NCBI RefSeq assembly: GCF_000176035.2
Contig: NC_015675.1
Location: 2,608,001-2,672,000, forward strand
Length of the DNA: 64,000 nucleotides
Direction: 5' to 3'
From: Mesorhizobium opportunistum WSM2075
Lineage (GTDB): Bacteria > Pseudomonadota > Alphaproteobacteria > Rhizobiales > Rhizobiaceae
This document shows, in pieces, positions 17,159 through 26,548 of this stretch. The position numbers and the translations under genes were made by a program. The notes below the pieces were generated by a model. The model ran no database searches and was not told the origin of the DNA. It saw only the letters and a list, made by a program, of their open reading frames with translations. How positions within the stretch are numbered: position 1 is the stretch's first letter; each line of letters starts with the position of its first letter.

Positions 17159-17358
17159 GCGTCAAGGAAATGCATAGGTGGGAAAGCTTAACGTGCCGTT
17201 CTGAGGCTTTTGGGTGCGTTGGGAAAATTGTGCCGCCGGGCGGAGAAACGGCATGCCGGGCGGGCAAAATTAACGTTTTGTTTTCCATGCCTGTTTAGCG
17301 TGGCTTAACGAATGGCCAACGCCGTTCTGCAAGCCTCCAAGGGTAAAGCTCCAGGACA

Positions 17359-19935
17359 ATGGCTGACAGGGAAAACCGCGAGGACTGGAAGCGTGAGCGT
17401 TCGCTGCTGGCGCTCGGCCAGGCCGTGCGCGGTGAGGACGATCCCGACGCATCCCTCGTCTCGATAGGGGACCGGGCCGATCCGTCATGGCGCGAGGATG
17501 CCGCCACGCGCCATCGTCTTGCCCGTTCACGGCGTCAGGCCCGCACGGATCCAACCTCGTCTGCCGACGTCGGAGCCGGGCGGTTTCTGCCGGACGAACA
17601 GCCGGAAGCGGCTGCACGGGAAGACGCTTGGCGTGCGCAGGACGACTATGGCGCCGGCAATCAGCCGGCACGCATGCCGCACGCAAGGATGGCTGCCGAG
17701 GAGGTTTCCGCCAGCGCCCGCTCTCATGACAGGTCCGGATCCCGTCGTGGCGAAGCGGATGCATCCTTTGGCGATCGCGGCGACGATCAGCAATGGAAGC
17801 CGCTGATCGATCCGATGCAGGTGGTGCGCGGCGTCGCCAGGTCGAAGCTGCTGATCATCACGACCACCCTGATAGGTGCCGGGCTCGGCATCGCCATCGC
17901 GCTGTCGACACCGAAGAAATATGAAGCCACCGCCGAACTCATCGTCGATCCGCGCGACCTCAAGCTCACCGACCGGGATCTCACCCAGAATGTGGTCGCC
18001 TCCGACGCCACGCTTGCCATCGTCGAAAACCAGGTCCGGGTGCTGACTTCGGGCACGGTGCTGAACAAGGTCGTCGACAAGCTCAACCTGGTGAACGATC
18101 CGGAGTTCAATGGAGAAGGGTCCGGCGGCCTCGGCATCAGGTCGCTTGTCCATTCGATTCTGTCGCGCGAGGATGGCCCGGGCAGTGTCGACGAGGTCCG
18201 TCGCCGTGCGCTCGCCGTCGGCAATCTGGCCGAAAGCCTTTCGGTCGAGCGCGGCGGCAAGACCTTCGTCATCACCGTCAGCGCGACCACGCAGAATGGC
18301 GAGAAATCCGCCCTCATCGCCAACACGATGACGGACGTCTTTCTCCAGACCTTCGGTCAGATCCAGTCCGATACCGCCGGCCGCGCGACGGACGAACTGA
18401 CAGCAAGGCTCGATGAACTGCGCAAGGGCGTCGAGGCGGCCGAGCGCAAGGTCGAGGATTTCAGGGCCTCGCACGATCTTGTCGACGCGCAGGGCCACCT
18501 GATCAGCGACGACGAAATGCTGAAGCTCAACGAACAGCTCTCGGTCGCCCGCGCCCGCACGCTGGAGCTCAATGCAAGGGCGGCTTCGGCGCGCTCGGTC
18601 GACGTCAATTCCGTGCTCTCCGGCACCCTACCGGAAGAGATCAACTCCAACACGATGAGCGACCTGCGCTCGCAATATGCAACGCTCAAGCAGGAAGCCG
18701 ACCGCGCCGCCATCCGGCTCGGGCCGCGCCATCCCGAACTCCAGGCCCTCGACGCACAGATCGCCGGCGCCCGCGACCGCATCGCCGGCGAATTGCGCCG
18801 CATCGCGTCTTCGCTGCAGGTCGACCTGAAACGCGCCGTCCAACTCGAACAGGATCTCTCTTCTCGCCTTGCCCAGCTCAAGGTCCGCAGCGGCGACGTC
18901 AACAACGACCTGGTGTCGATGCGCGAACTGGAGCGCGAAGCCACCGCCAAGCGCTCCGTCTACGAACAGTTCCTGCTGCGCGCCAAGGAGACCGGCGAGC
19001 AGAAGGACATCAACACCGCCAACATGAACGTCATCTCCAAGGCCTTTGCGCCGCTCGAGGCGAAAGGCCCGTCGCGGGCCGTGACGGCGCTCGCCGGCTT
19101 GCTGCTGGGCTTTGCCTCAGGCATTGGTCTCGGCGCCATGCGTGGCGCCTATGAAAGCTTGCGCGAGACCGCGACATCGCGCTCGCGCCGTGACCGCAAG
19201 GCGCCTCTCGAAGACCAGGCGTTCCGCGCACCCCCTCCGCCTGCGCCGCCAATGCCGGCAGTGCCCATGCCCCCGGCACCGCCTCCTCCCCCTCCGCCTG
19301 CCTCGCCGCCGCCCGCACCTATCGCGCAGGCCGAAGCCGTGGCCGAAGAACGGCCCGGGCGGATCGGCGCGCTGATGGCGAAGCTGCGCAACGCCATGTC
19401 CAGCAAGCCATCCGCCGAGGTGGATGATGACAACTCCAGCGAGTTCGCTGCCTTTGGCGAAGATGCGTGGCGGGCGAATGCCGCCATGCCTTCGCGCTAT
19501 CCGAAACCGAATCCCGCCTTCATGCCGCCGCCGGGCGCGACGGCCTATCCGCGGCCGCCTTTTCAGCCAGGCTTCAACGCCGCCTATTCAGGGCCGATGG
19601 GCCCGCCGTCGCGGTCGCCCGTGATGCCGCCGCAGGCGAACTATCCGGCGCCCCCCTTGCCGTCCTATCCCCCGGCACCGGTGGGCCATCCCCAGATGCA
19701 GCCATGGCAGCCGCCGGCGGGCTCTCCCTACGCCCAGGCCATGGCGCCCTATGCCGGGCCGTATCCGCAACCGCAGCCGCAGACCTATCCGGCTCAGCCG
19801 CCGGCGGAGCCTCGTTCGCAGGTCGAGGAAAGCGCCGAACAGGCGCCGATCGAGGAAATTCGCGCCAGCCTGCGCGAGTTCCGCGAAGCGGTGCGCGAAC
19901 TCACCGAGAGCCGCGCCCGCCGCCGCTACTTCTGA
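17359..19935 (+). CDS. Wzz/ExoP-type chain-length determinant with long N-terminal and proline-rich C-terminal cytoplasmic tails, no kinase
   Basis: 858 residues. The first 150 are polar, charged and probably disordered. A transmembrane helix follows (about 163-183), then a Wzz domain (KYEATAELIVDPRDLKL), a long coiled-coil periplasmic region (about 330-560, with SDLRSQYATLKQEADRA and RLGPRHPELQALD), a PCP-type segment (EREATAKRSVYEQFL) and a second helix near 573-595. ExoP proteins normally continue into a tyrosine autokinase with Walker motifs; here residues from about 620 are proline-rich (PPAPPPPPPP, many YP repeats) and end with a short charged helix (REFREAVRELTESRARRRYF). It should set polymer length at the inner membrane. 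ATG 17359 follows CCAGGACA. Confidence 0.85.
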   Translation: MADRENREDWKRERSLLALGQAVRGEDDPDASLVSIGDRADPSWREDAATRHRLARSRRQARTDPTSSADVGAGRFLPDEQPEAAAREDAWRAQDDYGAGNQPARMPHARMAAEEVSASARSHDRSGSRRGEADASFGDRGDDQQWKPLIDPMQVVRGVARSKLLIITTTLIGAGLGIAIALSTPKKYEATAELIVDPRDLKLTDRDLTQNVVASDATLAIVENQVRVLTSGTVLNKVVDKLNLVNDPEFNGEGSGGLGIRSLVHSILSREDGPGSVDEVRRRALAVGNLAESLSVERGGKTFVITVSATTQNGEKSALIANTMTDVFLQTFGQIQSDTAGRATDELTARLDELRKGVEAAERKVEDFRASHDLVDAQGHLISDDEMLKLNEQLSVARARTLELNARAASARSVDVNSVLSGTLPEEINSNTMSDLRSQYATLKQEADRAAIRLGPRHPELQALDAQIAGARDRIAGELRRIASSLQVDLKRAVQLEQDLSSRLAQLKVRSGDVNNDLVSMRELEREATAKRSVYEQFLLRAKETGEQKDINTANMNVISKAFAPLEAKGPSRAVTALAGLLLGFASGIGLGAMRGAYESLRETATSRSRRDRKAPLEDQAFRAPPPPAPPMPAVPMPPAPPPPPPPASPPPAPIAQAEAVAEERPGRIGALMAKLRNAMSSKPSAEVDDDNSSEFAAFGEDAWRANAAMPSRYPKPNPAFMPPPGATAYPRPPFQPGFNAAYSGPMGPPSRSPVMPPQANYPAPPLPSYPPAPVGHPQMQPWQPPAGSPYAQAMAPYAGPYPQPQPQTYPAQPPAEPRSQVEESAEQAPIEEIRASLREFREAVRELTESRARRRYF

Positions 19936-20120
19936 GCCATACGAAAATCGCTGGTGCCGAACAAAACCGTGCCGGTTTCGAGTAAACGGCATGAGACGGC
20001 GCTTTGACGGGATTGCGTGCTTGAATTTTCGTGAGAATGCCGCGCTTGCGCAAGTCGCCAAGGCATGCCTTTGGAACTTGATCCAGGATTTGAGCGAAAC
20101 GGTGTTGAGGGTAATAGTCC

Positions 20121-21020
20121 ATGGCCGAAGTGATTGACGGAAAGAGCGTTGCCGAAGACGTGGTGCGGACAGTCAAGGCGCTGACCGCCGAGCTGGTCGC
20201 CAAGGGCAAGGCCAAGCCCGGCCTTGCCGTGGTCATCGTCGGCGAGGATCCGGCCAGCCAGGTCTATGTCGCTTCCAAATCCCGCACCGCCAAGGAATGC
20301 GGCTTTCATTCGCTCCAGCACACGCTGCCGGCGGACACGTCCCAGGACGCGCTGCTGAAGATCATCGGCGAGCTCAACGCCGATCCGGCGATCAACGGCA
20401 TCCTGGTGCAGCTTCCGCTGCCCGGCCATATCGACGCCGGCAAGGTCATCCAGGCCATCGCGCCGGAGAAGGACGTCGACGGCTTCCATTTCATCAATGT
20501 CGGCAAGCTCGGCACCGGTGAACTCGACACCGCCTTCGTTCCCTGCACGCCCGCCGGTTCGATGCTCCTGATCGAGCGCGTTCGCGGCAAGGACCTGTCG
20601 GGCCTCAACGCGGTTGTCGTCGGCCGTTCCAACATCGTCGGCAAGCCGATGGCCAATCTCCTGCTTGCCGCCAACTGCACCGTCACCATCGCCCATAGCC
20701 GCACCAAGGACTTGCCGGCGCTTGCCCGCACGGCGGACATTCTTGTCGCCGCCGTCGGCCGGCCCGAAATGATCAGGGGTGATTGGGTGAAACCCGGCGC
20801 CACCGTCATCGATGTCGGCATCAACCGGATTCCCGCGCCCGAGAAGGGCGAGGGCAAGTCTCGCCTCGTCGGCGATGTCGCCTATGCCGAGGCGGCCAAG
20901 GAAGCAGGCGCCATCACCCCGGTACCCGGCGGTGTCGGGCCGATGACCATTGCCATGCTGATGGCCAATACGTTAGCTTCGGCCTACCTTGCGGCCGGAC
21001 TGAAACGGCCCTCCTTCTGA
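20121..21020 (+). CDS. folD: Bifunctional methylenetetrahydrofolate dehydrogenase / methenyltetrahydrofolate cyclohydrolase
   Basis: 299 residues with all FolD landmarks: [13 protein letters not shown] with the catalytic Lys, [20 protein letters not shown], the NADP-binding [17 protein letters not shown] and the C-terminal [18 protein letters not shown]. It interconverts 5,10-methylene-, methenyl- and 10-formyl-THF in the cytoplasm. The start follows GAGGGTAATAGTCC, an acceptable ribosome-binding site. It is followed 8 bp later by a GlxA-type regulator, so the two may be cotranscribed. Confidence 0.96.
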   Translation: MAEVIDGKSVAEDVVRTVKALTAELVAKGKAKPGLAVVIVGEDPASQVYVASKSRTAKECGFHSLQHTLPADTSQDALLKIIGELNADPAINGILVQLPLPGHIDAGKVIQAIAPEKDVDGFHFINVGKLGTGELDTAFVPCTPAGSMLLIERVRGKDLSGLNAVVVGRSNIVGKPMANLLLAANCTVTIAHSRTKDLPALARTADILVAAVGRPEMIRGDWVKPGATVIDVGINRIPAPEKGEGKSRLVGDVAYAEAAKEAGAITPVPGGVGPMTIAMLMANTLASAYLAAGLKRPSF

Positions 21021-21027
21021 GCCCGGG

Positions 21028-22047
21028 TTGTCCCTGAAAGCCACAGCTTTGCCTAACCCCTCTGTTTCCCAGGAACGGCCGGTCACGAATGATCCCGTTC
21101 AAGGCGGCCGGCAGTTCGCCTTCCTGCTGGTCGACAAGTTTTCCATGTTCTCGCTGGCCGCCGCGATCGACACGTTCCGGTCGGCGAACCGTCTGCTTGG
21201 CCGCGATTTCTACGGCTGGACCACGGTATCGGCCGACGGCGATCCGGTGATGGCTTCCAACGGTCTGCCGCTCAAGATCGACTACAGCGTCGCCGACCTG
21301 CCGCCGGTCGACATCCTCTTCGTCTCGGTCGGCCTGACCACGGAATTTCCCGGCAAGAGCAAGGTTCTGGCGGCTCTGCGCAGCTGGGGTCGGCGCGGCA
21401 ACGCGCTTGGCGCGCTCTCGGTCGGATCCTATTTGCTGGCCGAGGCCGGCCAGCTCGACGGCTATCGCTGCACCATCCATTGGGAAAACCGCGCCGGCTT
21501 CGTCGAGCGTTTTCCCGACATCAACTGCACCGGCAACGTCTTCGAGATCGACCGCAAGCGCTACACCTGCGCCGGCGGCACCACCTCGATCGACCTGATG
21601 CTGGAGATCGTGCGCGGCGATTTCGGCTCGAACCTCGCCAATGGCGTCGCCAACCAGTTCCAGCATGAGCGCATCCGCTCGGCCGGCGACCGCCAGCGCG
21701 TCGGCCCGGAGCGCGATCTGACCGGCAAGTCGGAGAAGCTCAGGCGCATCGTCGAGCTGATGGCCGACCATCTCGACGAGCCGCTCTCGGCGGTACAGCT
21801 CGCCAAGTCGGCCGGCCTGTCGGTGCGCCAGGTGGAGCGCCTGTTCCTGCGCCATCTCAGCGTCACGCCCGGCCGCTACTACATGCGGCTGCGGCTGGAA
21901 CGGGCGCGCGAATTGCTGCGCCAGACCAACATGCCGATCCTCGACGTGGCGATCGCGACCGGCTTTACCTCGCATTCCTATTTTGCCCAGAGCTACCGGC
22001 TGCAGTTCGGCCGTCCGCCCTCTGAAGAGCGCCGCACCACCTACTGA
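21028..22047 (+). CDS. GlxA-type AraC-family transcriptional regulator (DJ-1/PfpI-like plus HTH)
   Basis: About 339 residues: an amidotransferase-like (DJ-1/PfpI) sensor domain (residues 25-200, with GALSVGSYLLAEAGQLDGY and CAGGTTSIDLMLEIV) followed by an AraC double helix-turn-helix (residues 235-335, with LSAVQLAKSAGLSVRQVERLF and IATGFTSHSYFAQSYR). Relatives such as GbdR/CdhR respond to quaternary amines or carnitine, but the usual nucleophile Cys of the elbow is replaced (ALSVGSY), so it is a ligand sensor rather than an enzyme. The start is unclear: no ATG exists near the N-terminus; TTG 21028 or TTG 21049 are candidates. Confidence 0.85.
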   Translation: MSLKATALPNPSVSQERPVTNDPVQGGRQFAFLLVDKFSMFSLAAAIDTFRSANRLLGRDFYGWTTVSADGDPVMASNGLPLKIDYSVADLPPVDILFVSVGLTTEFPGKSKVLAALRSWGRRGNALGALSVGSYLLAEAGQLDGYRCTIHWENRAGFVERFPDINCTGNVFEIDRKRYTCAGGTTSIDLMLEIVRGDFGSNLANGVANQFQHERIRSAGDRQRVGPERDLTGKSEKLRRIVELMADHLDEPLSAVQLAKSAGLSVRQVERLFLRHLSVTPGRYYMRLRLERARELLRQTNMPILDVAIATGFTSHSYFAQSYRLQFGRPPSEERRTTY

Positions 22048-22217
22048 GCCGGCTCCGACCTGGGCTCGAAGACGTCCGTTGCTGCGTGATCCACCTGCAC
22101 GGACACTCCGTCCCCCGCTCAAGCAGCCGAGCGGCATGGGCGCGTCCGGGCTTGTGTCTGGACGCGGGCTCAAATAGCTTCGGGCGGCGGACGGGGTGGA
22201 TCAATCAGGAGATTTCG

Positions 22218-23876
22218 ATGGCGGGACTTGCGCGGAGCGTCGCTGCGGCGATCCTCCTTTTGTCGATGACGACGTTCGGCTTTGCCGCCAACAAGGTCCT
22301 CATCATTCTCGACGCTTCCGGGTCGATGTGGGCCCAGATCGATGGCAAGCCGAAGCTCGAAATCGCCCGCGAATCGCTCAGGACCGTGCTGCAATCGGTT
22401 CCCGCCGACGATGAGATCGGCTTCATGGCCTATGGTCATCGCGAGAAAGGCAGCTGCGACGACATCCAGCTGATCGTGCCGCCCCAGGCCGGCTCGGCGA
22501 GCGCCATCACGGATGCCGCGGACAGTCTGAAATTCCTCGGCAAGACGCCGCTGACGGCGGCCGTCAAGCAGGCGGCTGAAGCACTGAAATACACCGAGGA
22601 CAAGGCGACGGTCGTCCTCATCACCGATGGGCTCGAGACCTGCGGCGGCGACCCCTGTGCGCTTGGTAAGGAACTCGAAGCGTCCGGTGTCGATTTCACG
22701 GCCGACGTCGTCGGCTTCGGCCTGACCGCCGATGAAGGCAAGCAGATCGCCTGCCTCGCCGACAACACCGGCGGCAAATACATCCAGGCCTCCGACGAGA
22801 AGGCGCTGCAGGAAGCTTTGGCCGAAACCGTCGCCGCCCCGGCGCCGGCGCCTGTACCGGAACCTGCGCCCACGCCGGCACCCGAGCCTGCCAAGCCGGA
22901 ATTCAATTTCATGCCGACGGCGGTGCTTGCCGAGGGCGGTGATCCGGTCACCGACGGCAATGCCTGGGAAGTCTACAAGGCAAAGTCCGACGGCACGCGT
23001 GGCGACAGCGTCACCACCGAATATGGCGCCTACAAAGCCAATCTGGAACCGGGCGATTACGTCATCGTCGCGCGCGACGGCGAGGCCAAGGTGGAGCAGA
23101 AGGTCAAGATCGAGGCAGGCCAGGTCGCCAAGCCGCTCTTCACCTTGAATGCTGGCACGCTCGTCATTCATCCGCGACCAAGCGCGGGGGCGGATGTTGT
23201 CGATGGCGCGGCTGTCGTGATCGACTACCCAAGTGCCGATAATCCCGCGACCTACTATGGGACCACCAAGACCGTGTTGCCGGCCGGCGACGAGAAAGTG
23301 ACGGTCACGATCGGCCAGGGCGTGGTTTCCGAGACGATACCGCTCGCTGCCGGCAAGACAGTTGAAAAGGACATCATCGTCGGCGTCGGACATGTCGTTG
23401 CCAACGCCTATTATACAGCCGGCGGCGACAAGGCCGACGGTTCGGGCATCGGCTTCAAGATCGTGAAGGCGAAAAAGAAGATCGACGGAACCCGGGACGA
23501 GGTGACCTATGCCTATGGTCCCGACAGCAAGTTCGATCTGCCGCCTGATGACTATGTGTTGATTGCGACGGTCGATCTTGCAGTCGTCGAGCAGCCGTTC
23601 AACGTCAAGGTCGGCGAATTTCAGGATGTGAAGGTCACCATGAATGCCGGCGTGCTGGCGATCACCGCGCCCGGGGCCTCGAAGATTGAGATTTTCGAAA
23701 CCAAGAAGGACATCAACGGCAACCGCAAGTCGCTTGGCTACGCATACGACCAGAAGTATCAGGCGGCGATACCGGCGGGGGACTATGCCGTCGTCTCGGA
23801 GAAATCGGACAACAGCTCGAAGGAAGGCACTGTGACGGTCAAGGCCGGCGAGCGCGCTGAGTTGACGGTGCAATAG
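22218..23876 (+). CDS. Secreted von Willebrand factor A-domain protein with repeated beta-modules
   Basis: ATG 22218 has CAGGAG 7 bp upstream and gives 552 residues with a clear signal peptide (MAGLARSVAAAILLLSMTTF, cleaved after GFAA). The vWA domain follows with an intact MIDAS site, DASGSMW (DxSxS), and ITDGLETCGGDPC. A Pro/Ala linker (PAPAPVPEPAPTPAPEP) leads to about 310 residues that appear to contain four similar beta-rich modules, with landmarks VYKAKSDGTRGDSV, IDYPSADNPATYYGTT, IVKAKKKIDGTRDEV and IFETKKDINGNRKSL, each followed by a PxGDY-like turn. It is probably periplasmic, binding a protein or glycan. Function unknown. Confidence 0.85.
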   Translation: MAGLARSVAAAILLLSMTTFGFAANKVLIILDASGSMWAQIDGKPKLEIARESLRTVLQSVPADDEIGFMAYGHREKGSCDDIQLIVPPQAGSASAITDAADSLKFLGKTPLTAAVKQAAEALKYTEDKATVVLITDGLETCGGDPCALGKELEASGVDFTADVVGFGLTADEGKQIACLADNTGGKYIQASDEKALQEALAETVAAPAPAPVPEPAPTPAPEPAKPEFNFMPTAVLAEGGDPVTDGNAWEVYKAKSDGTRGDSVTTEYGAYKANLEPGDYVIVARDGEAKVEQKVKIEAGQVAKPLFTLNAGTLVIHPRPSAGADVVDGAAVVIDYPSADNPATYYGTTKTVLPAGDEKVTVTIGQGVVSETIPLAAGKTVEKDIIVGVGHVVANAYYTAGGDKADGSGIGFKIVKAKKKIDGTRDEVTYAYGPDSKFDLPPDDYVLIATVDLAVVEQPFNVKVGEFQDVKVTMNAGVLAITAPGASKIEIFETKKDINGNRKSLGYAYDQKYQAAIPAGDYAVVSEKSDNSSKEGTVTVKAGERAELTVQ

Positions 23877-23893
23877 GGTCGCATGGATAACCT

Positions 23894-23922
23894 AAAAAGG
23901 GCGGCCACAAGCCGCCCTTTTT
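23894..23922. terminator. Bidirectional intrinsic terminator between vWA gene and edd
   Basis: A 12-bp perfect stem, AAAAAGGGCGGC and GCCGCCCTTTTT, with loop CACAA. It has A-rich and T-rich flanks on both sides, so it can stop transcripts from both the vWA gene (plus) and the convergent zwf-pgl-edd operon (minus). Confidence 0.93.
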
Positions 23923-23943
23923 CATGGATGAGACGGGATCACG

Positions 23944-25767
23944 TCAGGCAGTTCCAAATGCGCTGGCGCCGTGGTCGGCGCGTCCGACCAGTTGCCGGAA
24001 ACCGGCGAAAAGTTCGCGGCCGAAGCCGAACTCGTTGCCGATGAGATCGGCTTCGGCGGTGCGGCGCAGCGCGAACTCCGTCCCCGGCACCAGCACCTCC
24101 AGCGTGCCTGCATCGGCGTCGAGGCGGATGACGTCGCCGTCGTGGATCCTGGCGATAGGACCGTCCTCGACGGCTTCCGGCGTCACATGGATCGCCGCCG
24201 GCACCTTGCCGGAAGCGCCCGACATGCGCCCGTCGGTGACCAGTGCGACGCGCTGGCCGCGATCCTGCAGGATGCCGAGCACGGTGGTCAGCTTGTGCAG
24301 TTCCGGCATGCCGTTGGCCTTCGGCCCCTGGAAGCGGATGACGGCGATGAAGTCGCCTGTCAGCGTGCCGGCCTTGAACGCGTCGTTCAGCCCCTGCTGG
24401 CTGTCGAACACCTTGGCCGGCGCCTCGATGAGGCGCCGCTCCGGCTTGACGGCGGACGTCTTGATGACGGCATGGCCGAGATTGCCCGCCAGCACCTTCA
24501 GGCCGCCGGTCGGCTGGAAGGCCTTGCTGAACGGCGCCAGCACCTTCTCGTCGCCACTCTGGAGCGGGACTGCCTCGCGCACCACGGAACCATCAGCGCC
24601 GAGCTTTGCCTCGACCGCATAGGGCCGCAGGCCTTCGCCCCAGACCGTCTGCACATCTTCGTGCAGGATGCCTTCGTCGAGCAGTTCGCGGATCAGGAAG
24701 CCGAGCCCTCCGGCGGCGTGGAAATGGTTCACGTCGGCAAGCCCGTTCGGATAGACGCGAGCCAGGAGCGGTACGGCTTCCGAGAGGTCGGAAATGTCCT
24801 GCCAGGTAATGGCGATGCCGGCCGCCGCCGCCATGGCGATCAGGTGGATGGTGTGGTTGGTCGAGCCACCGGTGGCATGCAGGCCGACGACGCCGTTGAC
24901 GATAGAGCGCTCGTCGATCATGCGCCCGACGGGCGTATAGGCATTGCCGAGCGCGGTGATCGCCAGCGCCCGCTTCGTCGCCTCGCGGGTCAACGCCTCG
25001 CGCAGCGGCGTCCCGGGATTGACGAAGGAAGCACCCGGCGTGTGCAGGCCCATGATCTCCATCAGCATCTGGTTGGAGTTGGCCGTGCCGTAGAAGGTGC
25101 AGGTGCCTGGCCCGTGGTATGATTTGGACTCGGCTTCCAAAAGTTCGGCGCGACCCGCCTTGCCCTCGGCATAGAGTTGGCGGACTTTGGCCTTCTCATC
25201 GTTGGGCAGGCCTGTCGTCATCGGACCGGCCGGAATGAACACCGCCGGCAGGTGGCCGAAGGTCAACGCCGCGATCACCAGTCCCGGCACGATCTTGTCG
25301 CAGACGCCGAGATAGACGGCGGCGTCGAACATGTTGTGCGACAGGCCGATCGCGGCGGCCATGGCGATGACGTCGCGCGAAAACAGCGACAGCTCCATGC
25401 CCGGCTGGCCCTGCGTGACGCCATCGCACATCGCCGGCACGCCGCCGGCCACCTGGGCGATGCCGCCTGCTTCACGCGCGGCCTCCTTGATCAGGGCGGG
25501 GAAGGTTTCGAAAGGCTGATGCGCCGACAGCATGTCGTTGTAGGAGGTGATGATGCCGAGGTTCGGCACCTTGTCGGCGCCGAGCACCAGCTTCTCCGAA
25601 GGGCTGCAGACGGCGAAGCCATGGGCAAGGTTGCCGCAGGACAGCACCGACCGGTTGGCGGTCTGGTTCGACGCTTCGGCGATGCGGCCGAGATAGCGCT
25701 CGCGTCCTGGCTTCGAGCGTTGGCGGATGCGCTCGGTGATGGCTTCGATATCGCGTCTTGCGGTCAT
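23944..25767 (-). CDS. edd: 6-phosphogluconate dehydratase
   Basis: 607 residues, the normal length for Edd. Visible motifs include [47 protein letters not shown] and [20 protein letters not shown], including the cysteines expected for the labile iron-sulphur cluster of the IlvD/Edd family. It converts 6-phosphogluconate to KDPG, the first committed Entner-Doudoroff step. It is the last gene of zwf-pgl-edd; no eda is in the window. The start follows GAAAGGACCGACC, a good ribosome-binding site. Confidence 0.96.
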   Translation of the reverse strand: MTARRDIEAITERIRQRSKPGRERYLGRIAEASNQTANRSVLSCGNLAHGFAVCSPSEKLVLGADKVPNLGIITSYNDMLSAHQPFETFPALIKEAAREAGGIAQVAGGVPAMCDGVTQGQPGMELSLFSRDVIAMAAAIGLSHNMFDAAVYLGVCDKIVPGLVIAALTFGHLPAVFIPAGPMTTGLPNDEKAKVRQLYAEGKAGRAELLEAESKSYHGPGTCTFYGTANSNQMLMEIMGLHTPGASFVNPGTPLREALTREATKRALAITALGNAYTPVGRMIDERSIVNGVVGLHATGGSTNHTIHLIAMAAAAGIAITWQDISDLSEAVPLLARVYPNGLADVNHFHAAGGLGFLIRELLDEGILHEDVQTVWGEGLRPYAVEAKLGADGSVVREAVPLQSGDEKVLAPFSKAFQPTGGLKVLAGNLGHAVIKTSAVKPERRLIEAPAKVFDSQQGLNDAFKAGTLTGDFIAVIRFQGPKANGMPELHKLTTVLGILQDRGQRVALVTDGRMSGASGKVPAAIHVTPEAVEDGPIARIHDGDVIRLDADAGTLEVLVPGTEFALRRTAEADLIGNEFGFGRELFAGFRQLVGRADHGASAFGTA

Positions 25768-25781
25768 GGTCGGTCCTTTCG

Positions 25782-25818
25782 AGCCCCGGAGAACGTCCTC
25801 CCACTGTTTGCCGGGGCT
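25782..25818 (-). other. Intercistronic hairpin between pgl and edd
   Basis: AGCCCCGG and CCGGGGCT form an 8-bp stem across 21 bases, ending about 4 bases before the edd ribosome-binding region. It lacks a following U-tract on the minus strand, so it is more likely an mRNA-processing or stabilising element than a terminator. Confidence 0.5.
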
Positions 25819-25831
25819 GCTTTTCGTGAAA

Positions 25832-26548
25832 TCAAGGTGCCCAGAACACCTCTACTGGTATGGGTGCTGCTTCGAGCACTTTGCGAATGGGCTTTTTCGC
25901 ACCCGGTCCCATCGCATCCTCGAAGGCGGTGCGCTTGTCCTCGCCCTCGATATGCAGCGCAATGAAGCCGGCGGCAATTATGCGCGCCATCGATAGCGTC
26001 AGCCGCGGCTCGCCGCCGCTTGGCGCGTGCACCGGCAGCACGATCCTCTGCGAGGCGGGATCGAGCAAGGTAGGGAGATTGTCGGCATCGGGAAAGAACG
26101 AAGCGGTGTGGCCGTCGCTGCCCATGCCGAGCACCACGACGTCGAGCGGCCAGGCCAGTGCCTTGAGTGCCGTATCGTCGGATCCTGCCGCCGTCTCGAT
26201 GCTTGTCGCCTCGTGATACAGCGGCACGAAGCGCGCCGCGGCCGCTGCATTCTGGAGCAGGTTGGCGGCGACCAGCCCGGCATTCGAGCGCGGTGAGGAG
26301 GCCGGCACGAACCTTTCGTCGACCAGCGTAACCGTCACCTTGTTCCAGGCAATGGGAATTGCCGACAGCGCGGCGAAGAGCTTCGCTGGCGTGGTGCCGC
26401 CGGAAACGGCAAGCAGGGCGGTGCCGCGCTCGTCGATGGCCTTGGTCAGGCGCGCCGTGACATGGCCGGCAAGGGCCGCCGCCAGGTCCTGGCGCCCGGC
26501 AAAGCCGTTCCAGTTGTAGCTGGCGCCGTTCAATTGCTCTCGTGCCAT
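25832..26548 (-). CDS. pgl: 6-phosphogluconolactonase
   Basis: ATG 26548 ([13 protein letters not shown]) gives 238 residues, standard for the DevB/Pgl family, and overlaps the zwf stop by 19 bp. Motifs are [25 protein letters not shown], and [20 protein letters not shown]. It hydrolyses 6-phosphogluconolactone in the cytoplasm, between Zwf and Edd. The order zwf-pgl-edd is the classical rhizobial arrangement and matches the reaction order. Confidence 0.95.
   Translation of the reverse strand: MAREQLNGASYNWNGFAGRQDLAAALAGHVTARLTKAIDERGTALLAVSGGTTPAKLFAALSAIPIAWNKVTVTLVDERFVPASSPRSNAGLVAANLLQNAAAAARFVPLYHEATSIETAAGSDDTALKALAWPLDVVVLGMGSDGHTASFFPDADNLPTLLDPASQRIVLPVHAPSGGEPRLTLSMARIIAAGFIALHIEGEDKRTAFEDAMGPGAKKPIRKVLEAAPIPVEVFWAP

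Noticed and set aside
22170..23873. A 567-codon minus-strand open frame opposite the vWA gene
   Set aside because: The plus strand has signal peptide, MIDAS site and ribosome-binding site; the minus frame has none.
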